From the NCBI GenBank assembly GCA_010015675.1, contig ML976995.1:230907-294906 (forward strand): a stretch of DNA of 64,000 nt. Direction: 5' to 3'. Shown here one piece after another: positions 30,870-42,900 of this stretch. A program made the position numbers and the translations under genes. The notes beneath the pieces are model-generated. The model saw nothing but the letters and a program-made list of their open reading frames with translations. It did not search any database and was not told the DNA's origin. Each line of letters opens with the position of its first letter. Within the stretch, counting starts at the first letter, position 1. This DNA is from Byssothecium circinans (taxonomy: Eukaryota > Ascomycota > Dothideomycetes > Pleosporales > Massarinaceae).

Positions 30870-32502
30870 GGTGTCGCGTGAACGCGGCAACTATGGTAGA
30901 GTGGGTGGGGAGTGTGTAGGAGGGGGACACAAAATGGTAAAGGTACGTGAAGCGGGCGCGCTGGTCAAGCTATTGCGGCGCGACGGCGACCAACAAAGTA
31001 GCGACCGAAAACCTCGGAAAGAAACTAACTACTTACATGCTCCCGCGAACGCTGATAGTCGGTCAGTGACAGCATCAACTCGGGCCCTCGCTCAGTTTTC
31101 TTCGATGCAGCCGTGTCTTTCTTCATTTTCGCGATGGCTTGCTGGGGTTTGGCGATGGGGGCGAGGATGGGTGGTGTGGTGTTGAGGACGCGGGAGTTGG
31201 GCGGGGAGAGCGCCCGAATTTTGGGGGGTTGGGAGCTAAAAGGCCTGGCGCGACCGCCCATATTTGCGCGTTATGGGCTGCCCTCGCTAAAATTACAGGC
31301 TTTGCCCCCCTTTATCGCTTGCTTTATCGGCGCGTTTTTGTGAACACCGCCCCCCAAAACACGCTGCGGGACGCAGTTTCACAACTAATATCCTCCATTC
31401 CCTTTCGCTACAGCATCAAGATTAAACGCAAACCGCTTTTATTCTTCTCACCATCATGCCCAAACGCAAAGCTGCTCCAGCAGGCTCACAGCGCCGCTCA
31501 ACGATTGGTGGACCAGTGCGTTTCAGCCAATTAATAAGGTACCACAGCCGATAAGTTGGGGCACACCTCGCTGTTTTACGGGCGCAATATCGCTTCCCGC
31601 CGCCCTCCATGCCGCCGCACTCAGGCGTTCTTGGGGCGTCTACCACCGGCACATGGTGGTGTTCGCGCTGCCGCTGCACCCCAGTTTGCGTGTGCGTATA
31701 AGCTGGAGGCCACCAGAACACTTGCATAGCATATCATCACTTACTACACCTCTTGGATGCTTAAGTCGCACACGCTCGTAATGTTAATTTCTTCATGCAC
31801 AGCACCGCAAAGAGGACGAATCAAGCACTGTATGTCAAATCTTTCTCAGGTAATGTAAATGTTGACGTTGACTTGGGAAGAGAGACTTGGTTAGTAAATC
31901 ATCTCCTCACTCACTGTCACCGTCTAAGGAAGCATGCTTATTTGCAAAAGACTAGACAAGATATCTAAACGCTTCTCGCATATCTAGAAGCAAGTTATTC
32001 TTGAAGCGCCAATTTGAATAGTAGAAAGCTAAGCTTCCAGTATCGACCACTTCCGTGATATTGAGACGGGAGCCCTAGAGCATATTAACTTTTCCGTGTT
32101 TGGTTATATGTCCAGACACGCAGACTCATGTAATATATCAACAGCTTTCGCCTCAAAACGTGTTCTCCGACTATGCTATGCTCCTGGATTCTACCAAACT
32201 ATGCCCTGAGATGCCTGTGCTTCTCCCGACGACGCTACTTGCGAGTTAGGAGTGTCCATGACTTCTTTCTCACAGGAAGATGGTCGTAGAGAACAAGCCG
32301 CCTGCAAAAGCTCATCGTTGATATTCGCTCGAAAACGCATAGAATAAATGGGAAACTTTTAGGTCAAACTATCCAACACGCTCTACGCTCATTCTGCATC
32401 TGCACTATCCAAACGACTAATAGCTTCTCATACTATCCCACCTACATAACTCGCTCCCCACAATCCTCACTCACACATCCCCTCACTTCCGTACCAAAGC
32501 CC
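30870..32502. other. Intergenic, AT-rich in its second half
   Basis: 31025-31261 (minus) is an ORF with a strong GTAAGT donor that could be a 5' exon of the HMG gene. 31456-31515 (plus) looks like an orphan first exon. From about 31740 to 32480 the DNA is AT-rich with no coding signal. Confidence 0.5.
31456..31515 (+). other. Possible orphan first exon (truncated gene?)
   Basis: An ATG in good context encodes a basic 20-aa stretch (MPKRKAAPAGSQRRSTIGGP) followed by a GTGCGT donor. A second possible mini-exon (31803-31829, HRKEDESST) has a CACAG acceptor and GTATGT donor. Nothing downstream continues a protein, so this may be the remnant of a gene lost by deletion. It is weak evidence. Confidence 0.2.
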
Positions 32503-35471
32503 TCAATAAACAAAATACCCCTGCGTCAAAGGCAACGTCTCCGCGGGCTCCGCCTCACAAACCATACCATCAGCCTCCACCCTATACGTCTCAGGGTCAA
32601 CTTTCATCTTCGGTCTCGTATCATTAAACTTCATATCCTTCTTGCCAATCTTTCTGCAATTCTTGACTGCTTCGACTCGCTTTCTCAGCCCATACGATGC
32701 AACGACGCCAAAATCAATGGAGGCTTGTGAGACAAAGGTGATGCTGCTGGAGGGTACTAGGGGTGCGAACATGGGACGCATGATGATGGGCTCAACAGTG
32801 GGGATCGAGGCGTTGGGGTCACCCTGCACGTGTTAGATTGAGGAAGTCGTGATGGTTGGAGTGAGGGAGGGAGGAGATGAAGAGGGAGGAGATGAAGAGG
32901 GAGGAGATGAAGAGGGAGGAGATGAAGAGGGNNNNNNNNNNNNNNNNNNNNNNNNNNNNNNNNNNNNNNNNNNNNNNNNNNNNNNNNNNNNNNNNNNNNN
33001 NNNNNNGAGGGAGGAGATGAAGAGGGAGGAGATGAAGAGGGAGGAGATGAAGAGGGAGGAGATGAAGAGGGTTTACCATTTGTGCGTACGAGCAAAACCC
33101 GCTCTTTACTACAAGTTTTGGCTTTACGCCAAAATTCGAGGGGTTCCAGAGTACTAGATCTGCAACCTTTCCTACTTCGACGCTGCCGATGAGATGGCCC
33201 ATACCTTGCGCGATGGCAGGGTTGACGGTATACTTGCTGATGTATCGTTTGACGCGGAAGTTGTCGGCACCAGTACCTTCATCTTCTTTCAGTGTACCTC
33301 TCTGTACTTTGTTCTTGTGGGCTGTGTTCCAAGTCCGGAGGATGACTTCTCCGCAACGGCCCATGGCTTGCGAGTCTGAAGACATCATTGAGATTGCGCC
33401 CAAGTCGTGGAGAACATCTTCAGCTGCGATGGTCTCGGCACGGATGCGTGATTCGGCGAAAGCGACGTCTTCCGGGATATTGCGGGAGAGGTGGTGGCAG
33501 ACCATCAGCATGTCGAGATGTTCATCAAGTGTATTTTTAGTGTATGGCCTCGTGGGGTTTGTTGACGAAGGTAGGACATTGTCATGCTCAACCACACTGA
33601 TGATATCGGGTGCGTGGCCTCCTCCCGCCCCTTCTGTATGGTAAGTGTGAATCGCTCTGTTCTTGAAGGCTGCAATGGTCTGTTCAACGAAACCGGACTC
33701 GTTCAGAGTATCAGTGTGAATGAGCGTCTGGATGTCATACAGGTCGCAAACCGTGAGACATGCATCAATAGCTGCTGGAGTAGTTCCCCAGTCTTCGTGT
33801 AGCTTTAGACCGCATACACCCGCTTCAATTTGCTGCTGTAATGGCTGCAACTCAGAATCATTTCCTTTTCCAGTGATACCGTAGTTGAGAGGGAGTTCGT
33901 CGATGGCCTGAAGCATCTGTCGGATGTGTGTTTTTCCGGGCGTACACGTAGTAGCATTTGTGCCGGTACTTGGCCCTGTACCGCCCCCTAACATTGTTGT
34001 AATTCCAGAAGCAATCGCCTCGTAGGCTTGCTGAGGGCAAATTAAGTGAATGTGCGTATCAAAGCCTCCAGCGGTGATGATACTGTGCTCTCCAGCGATC
34101 ACATCAGTGCAAGATCCGATGACCATCTTTGAGTCGACGCCATCCATGATGTCTGGGTTTCCTGCTTTGCCAATCCCAACGATTTTGCCATCTTTGATAC
34201 CAATATCAGCCTTGTAGATACCGCTCCAGTCGATAATCAGAGCATTCGTTATGACCGTATCCAAGCTTTCGTCATCTAACCGCCCACCCGCCTGACCCAT
34301 TCCCTCTCTTATGGTCTTGCCGCCCCCAAACGTGCATTCGTCACCGTAGTTTGTCAGGTCTTTCTCAACCTTGATCCAAAGATCTGTCGCGCCCAGCCTG
34401 ATCAGATCGCCAGTCGTAGGTCCAAACATGCTGATGTAGGTCTGTCGTTCTATGGTGCAGATATCGATATGCGCCGCGTCTCCAACTGGCTCGGGCTCAT
34501 GCAAGAATCCGCCCTCCTTTATCCTCTCCATTATTGCTGACGCGATAGACACATCCTCGATGAAGCCTGTAGCTAGTTTGTTGCCGCCTTTAATGACCTG
34601 ATTGCCAGCAATCTGCACCAGTGTGACGGTCTTCGTGTCGCCGGGCTCGAATCGCACAGAAGTGCCTGCAGGTATATCCAGACGGTAGCCGTGGGCGCGT
34701 ACGCGATCAAATTGGAGCTGGGGATTGGTCTCGATGAAGTGGTAATGCGATCCGACCTGCCTCAATCAGCCTCCGCCAAAATCTCAAATCGGTCCAGCGT
34801 ACCTGAATGGGCCTATCTCCCGTGCTCTTGACTTTGAGCTTGATCCTCTTCCGCCCCTCGTTCAGCTTGATTGTGCCTACTTCACCCTTCACTGCAACGA
34901 TGGCACCCGGCTGTTTGACACTCTCGTATACAGTCGCTTCGGGAAGAGGGAACATATCATTCGAAGGGACTGGCAGGAAGGAGCCATAGAGGGCTTTTGA
35001 GAGATCTCCATCATCGGTACAGATGGGGTTGTGGACGGTGACGAGGTAGGTGCCGGTCGGAAAAGTACCTTCGACCATCAATTCGGACAGAGACGAGACG
35101 ACAGAGGGGAGGACATGGCGGCGACCCAGCATGGTCTTGCCAATGGACATGAGGTCCGCGACCATATGTTTTCCATCGCGAATGAGCTACACGCCGTCAG
35201 ACATGAGAGACGCATGTCGGGTGTTCGTAGATGTAGACGTACTTCTTGGAGGTTGTTTGCGATGAGCGCCTAGTCTGGTCAGGAGCAGTAGCATATATAC
35301 AATGGCCTACCCACGGTGGCTTCTGAGTGGTTTAGTTTCACGCCTCTCGCAAGACGACGTTGTGCCAGCAGGCCAAGTTGAGAGATGACGAGCTTGTCAA
35401 GCTATTCATGACTGGTTAGCCGCTGGGCAGAGGAGAGAAGTGGACCATACCTCTTTTGGGCACAGCTGCAT
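32503..35471 (-). CDS. ure1: Urease
   Basis: Minus strand, six exons: 35471-35451, 35401-35315, 35269-35243, 35186-34803, 34756-33077 and 32823-32503; 839 aa, the usual fungal length. It hydrolyses urea to ammonia and carbamate with two Ni ions. The gamma, beta and alpha segments are fused in order. Active-site motifs are all present: HIH in [12 protein letters not shown], the carbamylated Lys in [31 protein letters not shown] and SSDSQAMGR. Exons 1 and 3 are 21 and 27 bp. The last intron (32824-33076) contains a 15-bp minisatellite and a 75-N assembly gap, so its true length is unknown, but the splice sites flank it cleanly (GTAAAC donor, ACGTGCAG acceptor) and the protein reads through without loss. 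Accessory Ni chaperones are not in the window. Confidence 0.96.
32871..33070. repeat. 15-bp minisatellite interrupted by an assembly gap, in a urease intron
   Basis: The unit GAGGAGATGAAGAGG occurs as four exact copies on each side (32871-32930, 33011-33070) of 75 Ns (32932-33006). The array begins 6 bp inside the 5' splice site on the minus strand. The register across the gap is off by 5 bases, so the N count is not an exact number of units. Confidence 0.9.
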
Positions 35472-36034
35472 TCTGATCGATTTTCACTCTGTCGCTGGAA
35501 AACTATGAGGCTTTGCATACCTTTCTCAGTACAGTACTGGGAATGCTCAGGTCTCTGGAAGCCTCCCCTCCCTCCACCAAAGTTGCCTTGCAACGCCGCG
35601 CTCGCTGAAATACCCCACATCCTCATTGGTGATTAGTAGGGCCGAGCGGCCGAGGTTGATAAGAGATAAGACACCTTGTGCCGTCTAATAGCTACAACTA
35701 CCACTGGTACTGTCATTGTCACCGTACTGAGATGGCCCCCAATACGGGGGAACATGGTCACATATGTATGTGTAACCAGCATCTGGCACCTGACCATAAG
35801 GGTGCTGCGGCGGCGGGGAGGTGGCTGCAGCCTTGAAAGCCACCGAGGCGTCAGCGTGAGCCATCAACGACCGCATACATCTTCCACGCAATCCTCTTCA
35901 TCATCTTCATCTTCATCTTCGTCTCCATCATTGCCAGTCCGTGCTTGGAACATCAGTTCCTATTGGTACTAGTGCGTCGCGAGTTGTTAGACTGTCATCA
36001 GCCCCTTTGCGACTTCCTCAACACCATGCCACAG
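35472..36034. other. Divergent region between urease and the next plus-strand gene
   Basis: It must hold both promoters and probably an unlocated first exon of the plus-strand gene. A TCTTCA/TCATCT repeat tract lies at ~35890-35930. Confidence 0.5.
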
Positions 36035-37747
36035 AGTCATCGCTTCATATCAAAGGACACTCGGGTCCTCTCATAGCGTCTTTCAAGCTTCCCACTTGTT
36101 ATGGACCCATTCAATTACCGCAGAAACCGTGGAATGCGAACCTAGACTTTTGGGACATGCCTGTACAGCAGTTTCCGATGGCTGAGTGGCTCCAGCGCCT
36201 ACGCAACAGCGGTCATGAGAACATGAACGGGTTGCGAACTCAATCGCTCCCAGCTGGACGTGAAAGGGAGAAGGAGAAGGAGAAAGAGAAGCCGCAGCCG
36301 ATCAAACCGGACCCCAATAGGCCGCAAAAGCGACTACAACTGCACCAAAAATGTCTCTATGAGCGAATGATGCCGGGCCGAGCCTTCGTCTCAGCTCACG
36401 TGAACCGTTTGCAACACGGTTACTACGAGAATGGGTCCGGGGTGCTTCATGAAGGCCCTATGGACAACGTCGCCTTTGTGTCGGTTCACTTCGTCTTCCA
36501 TCCGTACGACCCTCGAGCGCATCGATTCAAATCTGCCGAAATCAAGGTGTCGATCCACGGAGACTTCAACCCTTCCACAGACTATCGCGGAGGTCTGTAT
36601 AGGCCGCCCAAATCGAGCCCACGGATATTGAAGCATGCACCGGAACTCATCTATGGTGCAGTGAGTCCTGAGAACCTGCAGTGGAACTTTAGCCTTTCGA
36701 GCTCCCTTGGAGTCTCACATGCACCATTAGCTGCAACACTTAACCCCAGTGGTGGTGTTAAGTCGTCCTATAAGATATACGACATGATGAGGTGAGCTAA
36801 TCAACAAGCGCCGACGTGGATCGCGCTGACCGCAATGAAGCATCCAGGGTTCCTTGCGATCTCTAAAGAGTCCACTGGGCTCAGAGCACGACGTCGACGA
36901 TGCGCAAGCAGTATGGACGCTCGAAGAAAACTTGCTCCAGCGCTCTGGATTGCCTCGGGAGTTTGACTTTGTGCTTCTCGTTCACAAGCCGGACGATGTC
37001 AAGAATGTCTACCTTAGCGTGGATGTGGATGCTGTCGTGGGAACTTGGTTCGGAGAGTACCCTAAATGGTACAGTAACTTGTCGAAACACCTGCCTACAC
37101 TGGATCTCACTCTCGACTTCAATACGAACATTGGCCAGCGATTTGTGCCCTCACATCCCGGTCGAGGTTTCAATTTCGCCGAGCTTCCTTATCCGCTCGA
37201 TGACTACGTCCAAATGCCTGGTACTGTCTACCCGACCAACGATTCAGACGATCCCAAGTCACGCGGCCACAGCGGGCGGACTTTCGATCACTATCCTGAA
37301 CGTCAGGGAACAGCAACTGGTCATTTCTTTGCTCCAGATGCCAAAGCTATTGAAGCCTCGCCCATAGCGCTAGATCTTCCCTTCACGCCTACAAGACGCT
37401 TCACAGCTCCGCGCCAACCGCCTGCCCAGAACCGTCAGAGCTGGGCGCCCGATAGCAACACAATCAACGTGCGCGTACTTTTGGAACATAGCAGTCCTCA
37501 ATCTGATTCTACTCGACGATACTCAGTATCTCCTATCAGCTCCCAGGAGCCGACGCGCACGCACTCCGTTCGTCGGAAACGGTCGCGCTCGGAACTCAAG
37601 GAGTACGGCGCACAGCAACAAGCCTTGCACGAAGTTGCTCGTGATACACTTAAAGAGAAAGAGCATGGCTCACCACTGCGATTCAGCCGCACGAATGGAA
37701 GTGCGAGAGCGAAAGAACGCGAGCTTGGAGGCGATGGTTATATCTAG
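36035..37747 (+). CDS. Conserved fungal protein of unknown function (5' end unresolved)
   Basis: Two exons are clear: up to 36791 and 36841-37747. The frame is open back to ~35941 without an ATG; the first in-frame ATG is 36157, but the sequence before it looks coding, so an upstream exon joining near 36035 (CCACAG acceptor) is likely. The shown part is ~553 aa. Conserved-looking blocks are GRAFVSAHVNRLQHGYYE, SAEIKVSIHGDF and GLPREFDFVLLVHKPDDVKNVYLSVDVDAVVG. Charged repeats (EREKEKEKEK) and a C-terminal RRKRSRSELK segment suggest a nuclear protein. The intron is 49 bp, phase 2. I do not recognise the family function. Confidence 0.6.
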
Positions 37748-39961
37748 CGCTACAATACTAGAGCAAATTTTCGACACATTACTGTTCGTCAACTGCAGAA
37801 CCAAGAGTCGCAACCTCACGATGGAACCTTTAGTCCTGCATGCCTAGAGTCGAGGAACAAAACGCTACCTGAGAGAAAGCAACCTCATTATGCTGTGCGA
37901 CATCAGCGATATATAATTTGTTGGCCATATTCCCCTGCATCGCGCCCTTGCAGATGAATAGAAGCACCTTGGGCTCTTTTCTCGGGCATGATATTATTGG
38001 GTTTTCAAAGATGTCGCCAGCTTGCCATGTGCCTGTCCAGTGTGTGCCTAGCTAGGAACGTGGCTCTCCATCTACTTCCTGAACTGACAGGCTTTTCTCA
38101 AACCGTCGCACCGACACGTCTGGCTTTTAGACACAAGATATTATAATATATGCGGCGAATCATTTGATCAGCTAGAGGCTGGTATTATCGTGGACGCTGT
38201 TGTGGTACTCATGTCGATATGGAGCCGTTTACCATGGGGCTGGTGTGGGACAATATGTCGGTAGGCGTTTCCCAGCGCAGTGGGCGAGTGGTGAGAGGCT
38301 CATGGTACTCTGGATGCACTGTTCATCCTTCCGTCTGTCTGGGTATCGGCGATGACATCACTCTGCAAAATCGTCAGCCGTCTTTTAGATAAATCCCACG
38401 CGCGCTCGTCGTTGGAGCAATACCGGAGATTTCTCCAAGATGCCCAGCCCCTGTCTTCTCTTGGACCCTTCGATAGTTCCTGAATGCAGGCCACACACAC
38501 TTTACGTGCTGTACCACGGATAGTGATACTGATTCGCCTGTCAATAATGCAGGTACAGTATCAGTGCAACTAATGGCGATCCAGCTGGCGTTCGCAAAAG
38601 GTCCAATGTGAGAGCCAAGCACGCGTGCCTAACAATTTTCTCACTGTCATTGGGACGTATTCATCATGCTGTTGAACCGTATACCCAACGCTTCGGGCCC
38701 GTAGAAGCGCGTTGGAAGAAATTGGCACCTTAGTCTAACGTTCTCACATGAGCAGCATCCACCATGCATCATGCAACTACCACTGCACAACATGCCCTTT
38801 CCCCTATTTCTGTTGATCACGGACACTGTTCCGAGGAGCCGCATGCAGTCCATCAATCCAGTACGAAATTGCCATTGGAGCTGAAGCAAGAGCTGAAGTA
38901 AGACGCTGTTGTAGTCCCACCACCGCGATAATCATCCAGTCGCCCCCTTCAAGGAGGCAAGCCTTCCATCGCAAAGTATTGGCCACGCATAGCCTCGTAG
39001 TATCGAAAACAAGATGACGGGCATATTCGACGTGGGCGCCCATGGCAGATCAGTGGTTGTCTGCGCCGCCTGGTGTTGCCCGTGACCAGGCGTCAGCAAG
39101 CGTCTGTGAATGCTGATTGGATACCGGAACACGATGCATCCTGGCACATTCGTTAGACGACGGCACCACCGCAACCTCTCATCGCCGCTTCTGACGTCTT
39201 TTCTCCAACAAGCACGAAGGGGTAGGGCGAGGAAGTGGGTGGGAGGGGAAATAGGTATGGTTTTGCGGGCTGATGGGATGGATGGGTCGCGTGGTGGCCC
39301 GGCGGATAGCTTGGATGGGTTTCTTTTACTTCCGGGCGCTGGCCTCGTCGTACAGTACACGAAAAAGTTCGTGGAAGGAGCGCTCGAGGCTTCTTCATCG
39401 AGTTGTACTGTGCGTGTGTGTGCTTCCTTCCTCTTTTCCTCTGGCGCTGTTGCTTGTGTCATTCTGGAAGCGTGGTCCCCTCGTTGTTCTGTCCTCTTTC
39501 TTACTGTCGAGTCGGCGTGGGCGCTTTATTTAATATCTTCTGTTTCTCCCTATATCTCTGTCGAGAGTCGTGCGCTCCTCCCCGATCACGAGTGTACATT
39601 ACGGCCGGTCACGCCAGATCGTCCGGACGACGTCACGGCCAGTTCTCCGTCGTATAGCCCACGAGGCTCATCTCCCCGGTCGGCAGACATCAGACGGACT
39701 GACGTCCTTTTGGGTGGATAGAGACAGAGTGGGAACCCAGGACCTCCAGCCGTCTCTCACCGCACCGCATGGATCGAGCCCCGAAATGCACCCGTTATAC
39801 ATAGCCCTCGCCAGAGACATTGGGGAAGACATCGTAAGAGCTAGCCGGAGGTGACAGAGGAGAGTGGAAAGAGCTTCAAGCGAAAGGATAGAATTCGAGG
39901 TGACCTCAAGAACAGTCCCAGTCAGAAGCGGTGTACGTTAGCCAGCGCAGCTCATTGCAAA
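37748..39961. other. Long intergenic and leader region
   Basis: About 2.2 kb. ORFs on either strand lack recognisable composition or splice continuity. The last ~600 bp are CT-rich and probably the promoter and leader of the serine-rich gene. Confidence 0.55.
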
Positions 39962-42900
39962 ATGGCGGCATACAATTCCTACGCGCCTTCACCGCGAGTC
40001 GGCGCCATAGCCCAGGTGACGCCGACTCACTCACCACACCACTCGGTCAACAGCTCCACTTCTTCTCGCACTCCCCTCCAGCAATTGACTCTCCACGAGT
40101 ATCGCAAGCAACAATACTCGCCTGTCCCGTCGATTGCAACGCCGCCTGGCAAGACTCTTCGGAGAAAGGCCGCGGCTCCTGCGTTGAACGAGATTGAGCG
40201 CGCTGCGACCCCACGCCCACCTCTTTCTACCTCTCGCCCACCACCTCGTCCTTTACACATATCGCAGTCTGCGCACCAACTCGCCTACCAGCCGTTTCCG
40301 CCATCCCCACCACTGTTTGGTGGGCACCACGCGACTACGGGTCACACCCTTCGCTCTCAGTCCGCTGAGCAATACAGCCAAGGCGGTCCTGTTGCTAGGG
40401 ATCTTTCCCTGGAGACAATTGGAAGAGTAAGTAACTTTAAGCCGATCAAGCGCCTCCCCAAGCCCATTCCTTCCCCTCTTGCTGTGACGCCCCCGCCTCC
40501 GCCGCCGCGATTCTCGACTCGCCGCACGACCTTGGAAATATCGATCCCCAGCGACACGCAAACGACGCCATCTTCCTTTTCGCTCTCGCGTTTCCCGCAA
40601 CCGCCACGCCAATCCGACCCTCTTTCGCCTCCAAACGACGAGAATGCTCCACCGCGTGTAGCCACGGCAAGCTTTACAACAGCCGCCCCTGTGACTCCGC
40701 CGGCTACTCCCGCTGTCATTCATTATCGCGGCACCTCTTTTGACCTCGTAAACCCTCGCGACTCCCTCCAATTTCACGATATTGTCACTCCGTCCCGTGA
40801 CTTTGACTCTACCGACTTTTTACCATTGCAATCGTCCGACGACCTGCTTTCATCTGCAGAGGTAAGTCTTCCTAACACTAGCGTTGAGGAATACTCACCG
40901 TAGATAGATGGCGCCTCGAAGGCCTTTGTACGGTGACCTGTCAGCCGCATACACTTCGATAATTGCGCGGCGCAACGAAGATGCTGATGCGAGAGCTGCA
41001 TCAGCATCAGCATTAGACCTTCCTCTTCCACCCGTTCCAGCAGCGCAGTTTCGCGGCACTCCAACATCTTCCCCGTATTCATCGCCGCTCCATAGCCCTG
41101 GTTCATTGCTCGAGGTGTCACCACTAGCCGTCAAGAAAGCTACCCATGATTCGCGCTTTTCGTTGAAGCAACTCACGAAAAGCCTCACCAAGAGGCTATC
41201 GACCAAGTCTACCCAAGACACTGCACAAGAAGAAGAGCTGCGCGACCTTTCCGGATCCAAGGTCAGCTTAGGGTCTCCCAGCTTTGAAGGAGAGTTCCCT
41301 CGCCCGCTGGCGCAGAGCTACCTACCTGGCAACACACGGTCTGCAACCTATTACGATGACCCGCCGTCTCCAGTTTCACCTTTGCAGCCCGGCACAGCCA
41401 TTAGACACCAACGTGATTCTGATGTATCGGCCTTGCAGACTCCCTTTGGGTCGCAACGATATAGCTCTGCTCCGTTGGCCTCGGTGATACCAGACGAAAC
41501 GGCTACAGGCAATTCCTGCATGTATGAATGGCGTGCTGCGTATAACCCGCCGCAATACAACTCTGCTCCGTTGAGTTCGGAGATTCCGGAAGAATCGTCT
41601 TCGGAAGCAGAGCAGGAGCACCAACAACGAGCCTCCATGATCGAAGGTGATCCGCTTGCCCGACCATACTATGACGATATCGCATCCATATACTCTGGGT
41701 CTTCCATTTACACTAGCGACACACGACCTCATTCGGCCTATCCACGCAGTATCGTGAGTGATAGAAAGAGCAATCATTTCGCACGAATGAGCGGCGGTAT
41801 GGATGCAATTGCCAATGAGTACAAGTCAGGAATAATGTACAGTTATCCTGACTCTCGTTGTACCAGCAGGCGCGTGTCGAAGCCCCTGGAGCAGGAGATG
41901 TTCCATCGTTCGCTGCAGCAGGATAATAAGACGGATACGATCAGCAAGTTTATCGACCAGTACAAGCGAGGCGACAGCTCGAATACATCACAGCCAGTGC
42001 TTCATGAGCAACGCGAATCCGGCTCTGGATTCCCTCTATCTGCTTCCGGAAATGTGAGCGATAAACCTGAAGGGTCAAGAGTCACATCCGGCATCAGTCA
42101 ACTTGAGTTCGGGCTTCCTTCGACCTCCGAAAATGCCCAAAACCCCGAGTCAACGGTTCCATCAATCGAAGCTGTTCGTGGACGGCGACCAACAAAGACT
42201 TATGGTATCGGCTTGCCCCCCTCGAGCCCCCCTCCCCAGTTGGCCTCTGCATTCGAGTATGATGAGATTTTTGATAGCCCTCCACGTCCGATACGCCCTG
42301 GAGCTTCGGAAGCACTTTCTGGGGTTACTTCTTATGGAGATACCCGTCAACTCCTACAGCTTTCTCAACCTGTAGTAGGAGGATATACGCCCGGACAGAC
42401 TCTAGAGCCTTCTTCATCCTACTCACAGCCGGAAGGTGTAGTGAGCCCACCTCTCTCGCCACACACTCCGCAAGAGGCTCTCGATCAAGCAGACGAAATC
42501 TTTGATGTTATGGCGTCGAGAGGACGATTACAACAAGATAGCATTCCAGCAATGTGGTCAAGGCGAGGTTCGGGTAACTTGCTCCTCAACAAGACCCGGC
42601 CTGCAGATAGCGTGCTTGAGGAGCAGAGCGAGGACGATGCTCAAAACGCTGAAGAGGAGGGCGGTTCAGACGCAGGAGACTGGGAAACTGTGGGAAACAC
42701 CGAAAAGCATCGCGATCGGCATGTCAGCCTCGGCGGGAGCATCGCGAACTATAGCAGTACCGATGATAGCGATCATAGCAGCCGTGACAGCATGGGATTT
42801 TCGCGCGACTTGTCCCAGATCCAGTACCAACATCCGGCTTCAATGAGATCCTGTCAACACCCATTCACGACCTCCCCATCCCATGTGGCTATGCGGACCA

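Noticed and set aside
32871..33070. CRISPR-like array
   Set aside because: Units are contiguous 15-mers without spacers, in a eukaryotic intron; it is a minisatellite.
35941..35972. Joining the 35676-35972 open frame to the downstream gene through a GTGCGT donor
   Set aside because: The phase does not match the likely acceptor near 36034, and the upstream frame is Ser-repeat-rich without a recognisable start.
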